This document shows, in pieces, positions 53,971 through 64,000 of a DNA stretch of 64,000 nucleotides (the first letter of the stretch is position 1; every line of letters starts with the position of its first letter). The stretch covers positions 496,001 through 560,000 of the forward strand of contig JARKIF010000006.1 in assembly GCA_029378245.1 (NCBI GenBank), read 5' to 3'. This DNA comes from Roridomyces roridus (taxonomy: Eukaryota; Basidiomycota; Agaricomycetes; Agaricales; Mycenaceae). The notes under the pieces are model-generated. The model had not been told where the DNA came from and made no database searches. It saw only the letters and a program-made list of their open reading frames with translations. Both the position numbers and the translations under genes were made by a program.

Positions 53971-54343
53971 TTTCTGTCCGTGAGAGTGAGATTTGGCGGG
54001 ACGGTCGTGGTAGTGGACAAAAGGTGAATGATGCCATCAATCATCCGCGACCGGCAACGCCACTGAGCCTGATGGCAGTCTCTATTGGTATCTGGTTCGC
54101 ATTTGCAGAGCCAGAATTTCACCAAGGAACATTGATGCACAGATACAGAGAAATCGGTGCATGGGTTCGGGGCTATGTGGGACTACAGGAACGGACATAC
54201 AGCAGTGGTCGTAATAATACAACGGGGCAGTGACTAGAATATTCGATGGATGTACAAGTACAGAGAAGTTCATGGAAAAGGCATAATGCATAGGGATGAT
54301 CACAACGGATCTCCCGACTGGCGGAAAACCGCGTGCCAACCTC
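53971..54343. other. Intergenic, no gene seen
   Basis: Divergent short frames only. Upstream region of the coiled-coil copy B. Confidence 0.3.
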
Positions 54344-55085
54344 TTAGAAATGTCCACGGAACGACGTCCTGGGCAGGTCGACCGTGGCAACCCAAAATCC
54401 CTGCGAATCCGTATCCAGCGTCCACAAAACTGTGTTCCCAAGGAGGAGATCAACGCCGCTTGGATTCAGACCAGGGCAGCGCCCGAAATTCCCGGCGCAC
54501 CGCTGGAGGAAATAGCGCCGGACAGACTCGCGTACCGGCTGTGACAGAGAGTCATACGTCTCCAACGGGGCATGCACCAAATGCTGTAGGAATTCGACGA
54601 AATCCACTGTGTGCATAGGGCAAGCACCCGTCTCAATCTGGCACAAGACCTTGTTCCGGATGTTGCGTATGGAGATGGGCGTGAACTTGGGTATGTGGTC
54701 CGTCAGGCGGCTCTTCTGCATCCGCGATAGTGGACCGGGGTGAGAGAGGTCGATGGGGAAGAGGTTGGCGGCGGTCGGGTTGGCGTCCGGGATGTGAAAA
54801 AAGAAGTGTGATTGATTTTCAGGGAGATTGAGATAGGGGATGCGTGGGGTCGGGGGATACTGTTAAGATCAGAAGCAGATGGATCGGGTTCATGCTAATC
54901 CTTACTCGAAGCTGTTGGATCAGGTGTCTGGTGAGATTCGGGCACAAGGTAGCCAGGGAATCAATCACCTGTCGAGTACGAAGCGATGGCTTCCCAGTCT
55001 TTAGTTCACTCGGTACTTGGAGGTGGGAGTAACTCACATAGAGGCGGCGTTGCACGTGCTCAGGCTATGGACAGCAGAGTGAGAG
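54344..55085 (-). CDS. Uncharacterised multi-exon gene, 3' part
   Basis: The last exon (54859-54344) reads YPPTPRIPYLNLPENQSHFF... to VATVDLPRTSFRGHF and a stop. It joins in phase 0 to an exon ending at 54906 (VIDSLATLCPNLTRHLIQQL, R), and that to a short one ending LPEHVQRRLY-like (QRRLY before a GTGAGT donor near 55036). Three consistent splice sites make a real gene likely. Upstream exons are not resolved. No domain recognised. The sequence has features of a cytosolic or nuclear protein, with no signal peptide or membrane segment in the visible part. Confidence 0.5.
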
Positions 55086-56420
55086 GCCATCCCGAAAGAA
55101 AATCGACTTCATGTACCACCGTTTGGACTTTGAGGACCTGCGGAGGATGCGTGATGAGCTCCGGCCGGGAAAAAACCAATGAGTACGCACAGTAAGGTAA
55201 CTTCCAGGGCGTTGAGCCACTGTCTGAACACGCGAGTCGCGAAGATCGGTTAGATTAGCATGAGGCACGGAAGTCAACCACGTACATAGGTCCACTGGGA
55301 CTGGTTGGGCATGGGGACTGACCGTGAGTGGAGGGAATGATGGGCGGTGGGGAGAGAACCGAGCCGCAGATGTTGAAAGTTGGTTATTTTATACTGCAGA
55401 GAAGTCAGGATCGGCGGCAGCGGGAGGATCGGCGTTCAACACGGTCCAAGAATCACCCCGACAAGCGACGTGAGACGTACGGGCGTCTACTCGGAAAAAG
55501 ACGCCGCTATCGGCGCGTTGACTCCGACTGAGATCTTCGCATGCGGAAATCCGGTGTTCTGCTTTCGTGAATCCACCGCAGGCATCGGGAGGCCGTAAAG
55601 GAGGAGCAGAACCTCAGTCAATCGCTGTTATCCTTCTGAAAAGAACTCAAATTCGGAAATACCCTGTTCTCAGGACGCTGGTTCGATTCGTTGGCCATTA
55701 TTGAATCCGAGTGGCGCTGGCCAGCATAGCGTACCCTGGACTCCGGAGGCCTGTACGTATGTATTCACAAACTGAGGTATTGTCAATACAGTCAGCCATG
55801 AACGGGAGAAGCCACCCTCATCAGAGGACATGGAAGGCCGACCTAAACATACGTAGGCGCACGGGTTTGACGGATAATCGGAATTCAAAGGCGGCGGAAA
55901 TAAAGTTCCGACGTCTCGCAGAATACAAAGGCAATCTAACCATAGCCAGGTGTTGTGAGAGTAATTCAGAAAACAAAATAGGATGAACACACGCAATAAA
56001 GTGATCTATTCCGAGTCTGAGAATGCGAGATGCGACCGCTGTTCGGATATTCCCTGGAGTTGAACAGTATTTGAAGAACTCGCCAGGCGCCAATCACAGA
56101 CTCGCCTACGCGGGAATCCAGTGATGGTGCCGCCACTACCCGAGCGCGGTGAAAGTGAGGTGGCCGTGGCCTCAAAGGAAACTGCAACAAAAGTCAGGTC
56201 CAAGAAGCCTCTCCAGGTAGATTGGGTGCCCAAAGAAAAGACGGAGCTGGACAATATGATATATCATCGGATGGGGTGCCTGAGGGTGCTGGGAAAGAGC
56301 TTAGAAGCCGACACGGCTGATTAGATGACGCGGTCCACTGGGATAGCCACCAGTCACGTTTTAGCCAGAAGGCAAGCCCGAAACGGAACAATGGCGTGGC
56401 CGTTGGTGTGAATCCAGAAG
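55086..56420. other. Unresolved region, possibly the 5' part of the preceding gene
   Basis: Short coding-like stretches occur on both strands, for example a plus frame KIDFMYHRLDFEDLRRMRDE near 55095-55180, but none joins into a convincing gene. Confidence 0.25.
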
Positions 56421-57080
56421 TCAGATCGAGGAAACTCCCAGAAAGCGGATCTCAGCCAAGTATTCTGTGGCCAGGAAACCGGGGTGCGGTCCGTGTTGAG
56501 GTTGGCCTAGAAGCGGGAGAACCAGTCGTTCATGATCATGACCCAGGATATCGGTGTATCCGTCCGTCCAATCACCACTCTGTGGAGAAAACGCAGATCC
56601 GAGATGCGAGGGAGTGCGGGGAAATAAGGTTGCGGTGATACCCAGATAAGACGGAGCAAATCCACCGTACATCGTCGTCAACAGATCATCCAGGGACCTG
56701 ATGGCTCTTGGCTGTCCAGCCAGGATAAGCTCGTCAGGCGATGTGTTTGGATTGGCTTCAATACAAAGCATCAAGGACCCGCAGGATGTAGATAAGACCA
56801 GACACTTTCTCGCAGTTTGTGACGCAAAAGTGATGGATATCAACGGAGAGGCCATGAGAGTGTCCCAGGAACCAGCGGAGATTGCTGAGGGAACCTTCTG
56901 CGCCGAAGGGAAGTGCATATCCAGAGTCATCAAAAAGTCGCCCGGCGGCCCGATGAGTTGCGATGTGGCCTTGTGCTTGACACCTCGAGGCATTTGAGAC
57001 ATCAGCATACAAGCTGAAAGAGGAGTCCAGAACGGGAGAGAAGTAGTGGGCGGAGAGTGGCAGGAAGAAAGGAGCATCAA
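56421..57080 (-). CDS. Unrecognised open reading frame, 219 aa
   Basis: An uninterrupted frame beginning MMLLSSCHSPPTTSLPFW. No domain recognised. Opposing plus-strand frames of 80 and 98 codons overlap it, so strand and reality are uncertain. It could be an exon of the same minus-strand gene seen at 54.3-55.1 kb. Confidence 0.3.
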   Translation of the reverse strand: MMLLSSCHSPPTTSLPFWTPLSACMLMSQMPRGVKHKATSQLIGPPGDFLMTLDMHFPSAQKVPSAISAGSWDTLMASPLISITFASQTARKCLVLSTSCGSLMLCIEANPNTSPDELILAGQPRAIRSLDDLLTTMYGGFAPSYLGITATLFPRTPSHLGSAFSPQSGDWTDGYTDILGHDHERLVLPLLGQPQHGPHPGFLATEYLAEIRFLGVSSI

Positions 57081-58385
57081 TTGACAGGACTCTCACGTGA
57101 TGAGCCTAGCACTGACTCGAGCTTCGAAATCGCGGAACCCACTGTGGCATCCAGCTCTGCTCATTTCATGCACGCGCTGATAGCCTTCAAAAAAACACGA
57201 ACCTTGCTTTGGCACTGATTGTGGGTCTGGATACTTTGCTACGCGCTTCGACCCCCTCCGCGTCCCCGATTATTGTTGCACACACAAGTGATCTGGGCAT
57301 GAGGTGGAACAGGATCGTAGGGAGTGGGAGTATTCGTCCTGCTGTGCCGGGTTATTCTGGAGATGTTTGATGGCACTCCCCATGACGGTTACGATTCCTA
57401 ATCCGATTAGGAATCGTTCTTTTTAAACCGGGTCTTGGATTATGATGGGGCATCAAACGATCCCCGATATCCATTTGGAAGTCTCCTTTGATCCGCTCCA
57501 TGGCAAATGATTATCTGGCTTCAATCTGGTTGCCGACTTGCCGCCGGGGCACGCGGTGGCTCGCTCAGCTGCGTCCCGAGAGCTGCCGCCATGCTGGGTA
57601 AGAACGGCACTCTGACACGAATAGGGCCGAGGCCGCTTCTCCTGTGTTATACCGTGCCATTGAACTTGCGCCGGAGACTACTTCCGGGAAACAGCCGCTT
57701 CATGGCCATTCAAAAGGTTTAATTTTGAGGCGGATTCTTCAACTTTCAGGTGCACCGACTGGTGCAGCACCTAAGTAAGAATCAATGATGCACGATCTCC
57801 GCCGAGACTGACCGCAGACTCGGACTCAACTCGGACTTCAAGCCGTGCTCTTGTTGCTTCCAGCCTTTGCCGCTGGCCCTCACGAGTCACACATGATTGC
57901 TCCTGCTTCAATGAATGCCATGCAAGGGAGAAAATAGAATCGTACCTGCCAGGCGAAGCAATGGCCTCAAGCCCAGGTGGTTTGACTCGGACTTGACTTG
58001 GACAGCATCGCGGGTTACAAGTAACAACGTGTCAACCAGTCGAAGATCTGGCTGCGTGAGCGTGTTCGGAATCTTACAGACGCTGGTTTGGAATGAGTCC
58101 ACGCGATACGCACTCCAACAAGCGATGTTTGTTTCAAGTTTGTTTACTTTGCGATGTTGAAATTTTTTGTGATCACTTCGTGATGATGGGCTCAATGGCT
58201 TCCTCCTCCAGCATCCAGGCATTGCGCAATCACGGAGACCCCAAGCGAGGGTGCCAGGCATGTGATTGGAGCTCAAAACGAGACCAAGTGAACCGTTTGA
58301 GTGAAATAATGCGAGATTCACCGTTTACGGGCTTCAGGCGGCAAAAAAACGAGGAACCGGGGTCGGGGCAGGTCCAAAAAGGATC
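57081..58385. other. Intergenic with one perfect hairpin
   Basis: 57391-57417 reads ACGATTCCTAAT, CCG, ATTAGGAATCGT: 12-bp perfect arms with a 3-nt loop, followed by TTTTT. No gene of any kind is recognised around it. Otherwise nothing supported. Confidence 0.4.
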
Positions 58386-58466
58386 TGGATACATTGGGAA
58401 TTGAACCCAACACCTCTGTCTTAAGGGGGAGTGTTGGGGGTGCGATTTTGTCGGCCATTGGGGATC
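58386..58466 (-). pseudogene. tRNA-Leu(AAG)-like pseudogene
   Basis: On the minus strand the T arm is perfect (TTGGG-TTCAATT-CCCAA), followed by TGTATCC-A as an acceptor 3' strand. About 80 nt upstream is GATCCCCAATGGCCGA, like the 5' start and D arm of tRNA-Leu. TTAAG lies where the anticodon loop should be. The acceptor and anticodon stems do not pair properly, so it is degenerate. Confidence 0.35.
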
Positions 58467-58544
58467 AAGTCACGTGCCTCCAGCATCAGTGATTTGAGGC
58501 AGATTGTCCAGCGGAAATTCCATGAATGCTTACAGCAAAAAGTT

Positions 58545-58633
58545 TGGACAAGCGGCGACTCGAACGCCGGACCTCCCGCACGAGCTTCGTTGGAATGCTA
58601 AGCGGGCGCAATAACCAGCTATACTACATGCCC
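58545..58633 (-). tRNA. tRNA-Ala(AGC) with a 15-nt intron
   Basis: The acceptor GGGCATG pairs with CTTGTCC (one U-U mismatch, one G-U), and the discriminator is A. The D arm is GTAGTATAGCTGGTTATTGC. The anticodon stem CCCGC/GCGGG encloses TTAGCA, with anticodon AGC. The intron TTCCAACGAAGCTCG follows base 37. The T arm is CGGCG-TTCGAGT-CGCCG. A T5 terminator follows on the minus strand at about 58537-58541. The U-U mismatch in the acceptor stem may mean a weakened gene. Confidence 0.88.
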
Positions 58634-58781
58634 GACATGCCCGAGGCATTTGTTTCAATCACGTCCGGGCCGGGTATTCCAGCTTGTTACATTTGCATGG
58701 AAGAGGCATTTTTTTCGTTCAAAATGCCGCGATGCCGGTGCTGTGATCCTGGTGTTCCGTTAAAAAATTCCTGACTGATTA

Positions 58782-58850
58782 GCTAAGCGAGCGTGATAAC
58801 CAACACTGTTGGTGCTAAGCGAGCGTGATAACCAACTACACCATGTACCC
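58782..58850 (-). pseudogene. Duplicated 5' half of tRNA-Ala(AGC)
   Basis: Minus strand 58850-58814 is a 37-nt 5' half of tRNA-Ala running from base 1 to the anticodon (GGGTACATGGTGTAGTTGGT, TATCACGCTCGCTTAGC). The 23-nt stretch ending CACGCTCGCTTAGC is repeated at 58804-58782. There is no T arm or 3' acceptor strand. A run of six T follows on the minus strand near 58767. It retains an A-box-like sequence but has no B box. Confidence 0.85.
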
Positions 58851-59934
58851 TTGGAGGAACAGCTTGCCGGGTGATATCAGACGTATCCAGTATTTTTGAT
58901 TCTTTTAACATAGTTCCCGCACCCTCTGACTGAGTTTCATGAAGGTCTGAGCTGCTGGACCCCTTGCAGATCCGTCCCATGTGGACGAGGGTGATACATC
59001 ATGCGTATCATCAACCAACAATCAGCTGACAATCAGTGATCACCCCGTACCCAGAGGTCAAATAGTTCACCAGGATAAGGCCAATGTAGCGTGGGAAGAG
59101 GAGTGAAAATACAGCTGATGTAGGCTGATCATCGAGGCCACGATCCACTCAAAGGCCATGATCTACACGAGCCCATTTGAACTCAATGTAAAAATTTCAA
59201 ACCGAGACCATTCCAAGCATCGCGTGATACATAATATGACCGTTGAATGTCGAGTTTGCTGCAGCAATCATAAGCTAATACCTGGGGGCTTCATTCGATC
59301 GATTCCTGATTGAATTGTTCCAGGAATTAAACCCAACGTGAGCCAACTGCCTATCTATGCAATTGCAATGACTTCGCGCTCTTCGAGTCGACGCATCGCG
59401 TGGCAGTGTGACCCTTCTTGAGTTCGCCGCAAACAGTTCGGTTCGTACTCAGCGGAACCAACGCGTGGTTGCGGCTGCATACGAGAAATGGCCGCACGCA
59501 AGCTTCTCGTGATCAGCCGCAATTGCAGAGGTTTATAACAGAACCTCCACGGCGGTCCTCGCTGATTGAACCGATTGAACGTTGAAACGCTGTTCATCAA
59601 GCGGGAACGTCAATCAGACATCTCGGATTGATGTCGGGGGCTTCGTTATCAAACCGAAATTGTTGCTTCTCCAAGTCTTTCCCTCTCCTCGGAGACTGGA
59701 GTAACCGCGCCGCGTTGTCAAGCTGAATGGTGTGCTGCCGCGTTCAATCACCGCCGAGTACTTCTTTGATTGATGCGCCCCGTGGCCGGCCAGGTCCCGG
59801 ACCCAGTTCGGATCAATGTGCTAATTAAACCTGGATGCGGGCTTTGCGGCGCCCGGGGGCACTCTTATTTTCCCTCCATACGACGCACGGGCGACGCTGT
59901 CGACGTCGTCGATCCTCACAAGAGTAGCTGCTGA
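58851..59934. other. Intergenic, no gene seen
   Basis: No coding or RNA feature recognised. The last 200 bp are the upstream region of the next gene. Confidence 0.3.
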
Positions 59935-61388
59935 ATGTCGACTTCATCGCTCACCCTTCCCACACAGGGCGCCCAGTCCTCCTCGGCGTCGGCATCCTCA
60001 TCGTCGCAGCCAGACTACACGCCGTACCTCTCAGAAACGACCTACCCCCTCCCACACATCGCACATCTCTCGCCGATAGAAATATTCCAGCTCAACAGGT
60101 TTGCTGGTGCGTGATCGTACTATCCCTATACACGCTCGCACCAAAACTCGGTGAAGAAAGTGCCTCATCACCGGCCCAGAAGGACCACTGTACCAGACGG
60201 AGGGTCTCACTTGCCGGGCGTGTAGGCATGCGGCTAAGCCTGCGTCTCCCTTCGCCCCTGCCCCCGTTTCCCCGCCCACCCCCGCCACGAATCATCGAGG
60301 CAGCTCCGCCGGACTTGACGTTGATTCCCATCCCCATCGACGCTGTACTTTCACTGTCTCCCCATCTATCGCGAACGCAACCCCATGTCACATTCGGCGT
60401 TGATGGGGACGTGGCGGCGCCTTCCTGCACCCCTCGACGGCCTCGAAAATGCTCGGCCTCGCCTCCACAGGCGACAAGCAGCGGCAAGTACAACGCTCGC
60501 CGTGGTAGCATCGAACTACTCCACTTTCCGCCCTGGAAGGGAAAGGGCAAGCTTCAAGCACCTGATGTGGAGCATTTGGCGGTGATGGCGGCGCAGGCCC
60601 TCACACGCACTGATTCTCGCTTGAGTGCGACGAGCGACATTGCTTTCGCCCCGCCCAACGCTGCTGGGGGCATTGGGCGGTATCAAAAGACGACGGGGTT
60701 CCGGAATCGGAATCCGAACGAGGACGCAGATCCGATACCGGCGTTCCCAGTGCAGCATGACGCCCATGATACACGTATTTTTACCCCCAGCAACCGTGGT
60801 TCGAAGCTCGCACGCATGCTGGGCGGAGATGCGCATCCCACCGCCGCTCCCGTGAGAGGGCCGAGCCCGAATCTGCGTTTGGATACCCGGTTTCTTGATG
60901 CTGGGACTCCCCGGGTGCAACCTGCTACGCGTTCGCAGGAAAGTCTAACTCTGGCCGTCGGGCCATACCCGTACCTTGACGCGCCACACACGCATCCCGA
61001 TCTTGGTGCTTTACCAACTGATACGCCACCGTCTACGCCTGTTGTCTTTCAACATCCGCCCGTGGCTGACGTTGATGTTGCCGCCGCCCTGGATGACGAC
61101 GAGGATATGCTGCCGTCGGATTCAGACGCCCCGGGCCTCCAACGCCGAGGGACGACGACTCCAACCGTGCGCGTGAGGCGGGAGCGATTCTCGTACATCC
61201 TCACCCCGATGGAACCCGGGCCGATATCCGCGCCTCCACTTGAGCCTGACTCCCACCACTCGAAATCAAAGTCTAGAGTTTTCCGGGCGTTCGGTGTGAA
61301 TGGTGCGGGTGAGTGGACGGGGGAGTGGAATCAAGTGGAGATGCAAGAGGTCATTAGGCAGCTGAGGGGGTTGAAGCTGGGGTTGTGA
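59935..61388 (+). CDS. Uncharacterised, largely disordered protein, 467 aa, one intron
   Basis: Exon 1 (59935-60106) reads MSTSSLTLPTQGAQSSSASA and ends HIAHLSPIEIFQLNRFA. Exon 2 (60157-61388) continues ESASSPAQKDHCTRR. The 50-bp intron joins in phase 1 at donor GTGCGT and acceptor GAAG. No catalytic domain is visible. The protein is Pro/Ser/Thr/Asp-rich with an acidic patch (ALDDDEDMLPSDSDAP) and a C-terminal segment of mixed helix character (GEWTGEWNQVEMQEVIRQLR). The N-terminal TYPLPHIAHLSPIEIFQLNR looks conserved in style and may be a short interaction motif. Function unknown. Intron use is supported only by frame and splice consensus. Confidence 0.7.
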
Positions 61389-62392
61389 GTTGAAGCACTG
61401 ACGATGTTGTTACTTGAACTGAGTCTTGTGCATGCAATGTGCATGTGCCGTCCGTGCAACGGCGAGTAAGATACGCCAGATCGTGGCGTGCATGAGTGAG
61501 AGCAATGCATCCCAGTCTTTCTCTGAAAAAAGTGGACACTGGACCGACCTTCGTTCGACCGCCGTGCCAAACATCCCTGACAATCCGATCAAACGAGGCA
61601 TCAACTAGGTAGCACTGTGCACCCGAAAGAAAAATTACGTGCCGAAGTTGCCAAGGGAGCCAGGATTCGAACCCGGCACGCACAAGGTGGAGGAAAGTAT
61701 TATAGAGGAGCTGAGGGCCGGAGTCAAGGCTACTAACCTGCACAAGAAAAATCTGCACAGGATTCTCGCCCCATTCCCTAGCCCCGAATCGAACAGGACG
61801 GCGGGAATAACAGGTCATGGGTATCTGGATCTAGGAAATCGTGAGATTGAAAGTCTTGAATTGGATAGGAATAAATACATTCACTCGACATTACGGGATT
61901 CGGACCTTTTATCCCGAGTAAACCTCAATCTGAGCTCAGCGGCCGCTGGAACGATCCAGTCATCACACGGAGCGGAGGGCCGCGTTTCCGAGTACTTTGC
62001 GTAATCGATTTCCTATGTACCAGGTTTTCAATTTGCGATTCCCCTGTAACGCCAGGGGCAAAGTCCGAGGCATGTCATTTTTGACATGCCTCGTATGCAT
62101 GTCTCAACGCATGTTGCAAAAGTACACGAAGCCCCAACTCCCGGACCCCGAATCGAACGGAGCGGCGGGTGACTGCGTTTATTATCCACACACTAACGAG
62201 ACGGAAGGTTAAGGACGAAACATCAAGCAGCCACAGGGCTTCAAAATCGAGTTTTGAGTATGAATCCAGGTCTACACGGTGGCGCAGTGTACGCTAGGTA
62301 ATACCCCGCCGACAGACGATAAGAATGACAACTCTAGATCTGGTTCGGATGTTCGGCATATGTACCGGATCATTTTTTCCGGTTGGCTCTCC
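61389..62392. repeat. Intergenic with tRNA-like B boxes and modular-repeat members
   Basis: 61655-61690 carries a minus-strand T arm (CCGGG-TTCGAAT-CCTGG) without a matching acceptor stem, so I do not call a tRNA. CCCCGAATCGAACAGG at 61785 and CCCCGAATCGAACGGAG at 62145 belong to the modular repeat. No protein gene supported. Confidence 0.45.
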
Positions 62393-62394
62393 TT

Positions 62395-62617
62395 GATCCA
62401 CAGCGGTGCAAGCACCGTTCCCCTACTCTGAGTTGAGCGCGGATCAGAATGGCACGTTCAGGTAATCAACATTGTTTCAACATCATGATTTGGTTGCATC
62501 TTACATAAACGACGAAGAGTAATGGTTGACATCTGTGGGAAATGATGCGGTCAATTTTGCAGGCCATCAGACGGATTCAGACCATTCAGCCCTCTCGACA
62601 GAACAAGTCGGGGATAT
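62395..62617. repeat. Second copy of the short insert found at 16853-17062
   Basis: Shares TCCA.AGCGGTGCAAGCACC, TTCCCCTACTCTG, GCGGATCA.AA.GGCAC, TTTTGCAGGCCATCA, ACCATTCAGCCC and a GGGGA end with the insert at 16.85-17.06 kb, in the same order. It is about 220 bp long and has no coding capacity. Confidence 0.75.
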
Positions 62618-62792
62618 ACATTCTTGGAAAGGTCTGGAAGGGAAGTATCTCTTGGGCCAACCTGGTTTATAAACATCTTTGTAAAAGTCTCGTAGTAAGA
62701 CTTACGAATGACGAACCGTTTGTCATTCTCGGGACGCGATGGATAGCATACTTATAGGATAAAGCTGTAGATCTCAACATTGCATTTCCCTG

Positions 62793-63461
62793 ATGTCTGA
62801 ATCCAGTACCTGGCCTGTCGATCAGCAAACTTCACAACCCAGGCTCAGAAACATGACTCCTTGTTCGAATTGCCGGCATCACAAAGTAAAGGTACGATAT
62901 CGCCCCGAGTGCCGCGCTCTAATCTCAATTTTCCGGCTACAGTGCTTAACATCAGATCAGCCGCCCGTCAATCCATGTCATCGTTGTGCGAAAAATAACC
63001 TCGACTGCCGATATAATATTATTATCCACCCACCTGCTGCACCCGCGCCCATATTGCCACTTCCATACACCGGTCCTCCGCCCGCGGGATCGAGACCGAG
63101 GTACTACGGGCAGCCTCTCCCACCTTTGACTGGTGGAACATCCCTGACTCCGCAGCCAAGCAACTCACTCGAACTCGGTTTGCCATACACGGGTCCTCCG
63201 CCTCCCGGTCACTTGTCACGGTATTACGGGCAAGCCCTACCTGACCTGAGCGCATCTGACGCGGGGACGAGTTCCACGAGGCTCGACGTTGATCACAGGC
63301 CTCAGATGACGCTTCCATATACGTACCCGCCGACTGGATCAGGGCCGTATGGTAACGCGGAAGGGCAGTTTGATGAACTCCGCCATTGGCCCGGGAGTCT
63401 TGGAGGGTATGAAGGAGAAGGATACGCAGACGAGTTTAGTTCTTTACACGCAACGAGATGA
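62793..63461 (+). CDS. Small Zn(II)2Cys6 transcription factor, 205 aa, one intron
   Basis: Exon 1 (62793-62891) ends CSNCRHHKVK. Exon 2 (62943-63461) begins CLTSDQPPVNPCHRCAKNNL. The 51-bp intron joins in phase 0 and completes CX2CX6CX10CX2CX6C. The tail is Pro/Tyr/Gly-rich and contains two clear copies of PYTGPPP.G...RYYGQ.LP plus a weaker third (LPYTYPPTGSG), like the split gene at 49.4 kb. No middle homology domain. Probably a nuclear DNA-binding protein. The tail repeats may bind a partner. Confidence 0.85.
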   Translation: MSESSTWPVDQQTSQPRLRNMTPCSNCRHHKVKVRYRPECRALISIFRLQCLTSDQPPVNPCHRCAKNNLDCRYNIIIHPPAAPAPILPLPYTGPPPAGSRPRYYGQPLPPLTGGTSLTPQPSNSLELGLPYTGPPPPGHLSRYYGQALPDLSASDAGTSSTRLDVDHRPQMTLPYTYPPTGSGPYGNAEGQFDELRHWPGSLGGYEGEGYADEFSSLHATR

Positions 63462-64000
63462 TGCTCAGAATTGACCGAATTTCAGCCAGGAACATTAGGA
63501 ATCATAGATTAGACTGCCACAGAGGAATCAGGATGGATGTACTTAGACCGGAAAGTTGATTTTTTGGCCTCCGGCAATAATTCATCGGCAGTACCGGAAT
63601 TCAACGGTGCAAGCACACGATGACCGTATGAGTTCGTGCGTATTCAACGGTCAACGGCCCGGGGGGACGCATGGCTTGTCTATTCTTAAGCCATCAATCA
63701 GTGCTATGTTGAGATTTTTTGTACCGCTGCTAACGGAGATGAGATGCAACTCTCGACAGCTCGGGGAGAGCAAGGCGACCGTCGTGCAAGCTGTTCCGAG
63801 CTTGTCTGAGGGGCCGACGTCCACTGTATTTTGTTTCAAAGCTGAAGGAAGAGACGCGGAAGGCTGAAACCGAAATTCGTGGTCCGCAGCACGTGTAGTG
63901 CTTGAACAACAACTAAGGTGTGGTACCCATGCGTTGTGAGGCGCGAGTACCTATACACTTCGTCGTATCCCCTCGGGTTGGCTCAGTTGAAGGACAGGGG
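63462..64000. other. Terminal region, no gene seen
   Basis: Downstream of the zinc-cluster gene. Overlapping short frames on both strands only. Confidence 0.3.

Noticed and set aside
61655..61690. Possible tRNA gene on the minus strand
   Set aside because: The T arm pairs, but no acceptor 5' strand or anticodon arm can be placed within 75-110 nt.

Overview
This window is nuclear DNA of a basidiomycete fungus, most likely an Agaricomycete. Most genes are cut by many introns of 38-57 bp with GT/AG ends, promoters are pyrimidine-rich, and the gene families fit the group: F-box proteins with variable C-terminal halves, small Zn2Cys6 factors, GATA fingers, GT90 and a PLC-like GPI protein. I cannot name the species. 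Exon joins were worked out by hand by requiring splice signals, reading frame and family motifs to agree.

Layout. 0-5 kb: a coiled-coil gene copy, a TPR relic, a bHLH factor and a broken copy of a deubiquitinase tail. 6-11 kb: a DIRS-like retroelement (Gag-like ORF and RT-RNase H) whose Gag intron carries a minisatellite, followed by a terminal-inverted-repeat (TIR) element. 11.5-14 kb: a Ubp1-like deubiquitinase. 14-20 kb: modular repeats, a Mutator-like element and a segmental duplicate. 20-27 kb: a two-finger GATA factor and an F-box gene with a hAT-type element inserted 26 bp before its ATG. 28-38 kb: a PLC-like GPI protein, a TIR element beside a LINE remnant, an F-box gene, a GT90 glycosyltransferase and an F-box/LRR-like gene. 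38-42 kb: one long multi-exon gene of unknown function whose second intron holds a 1.6-kb TIR element. 42-45 kb: SINE-like copies and a hAT-like element with a Mutator-like element nested in it. 45-53 kb: a second GATA factor, tRNA-Pro and two Zn2Cys6 genes. 53-64 kb: a second coiled-coil copy, an uncharacterised gene, tRNA-Ala with tRNA fragments, a disordered protein gene and a third Zn2Cys6 gene.

The genes do not form a cluster or a pathway. They are separate housekeeping and regulatory genes with transposons between them. Six DNA-binding factors (one bHLH, two GATA, three Zn2Cys6) lie in 64 kb. I found no wholly new system. The most unusual observations are the TIR element with compensatory changes in its terminal hairpins, the element accommodated inside a minimal intron, side-by-side empty and filled sites of a short repeat, the UAAUG-split Zn2Cys6 gene, and a tRNA-Ala half-gene duplication.
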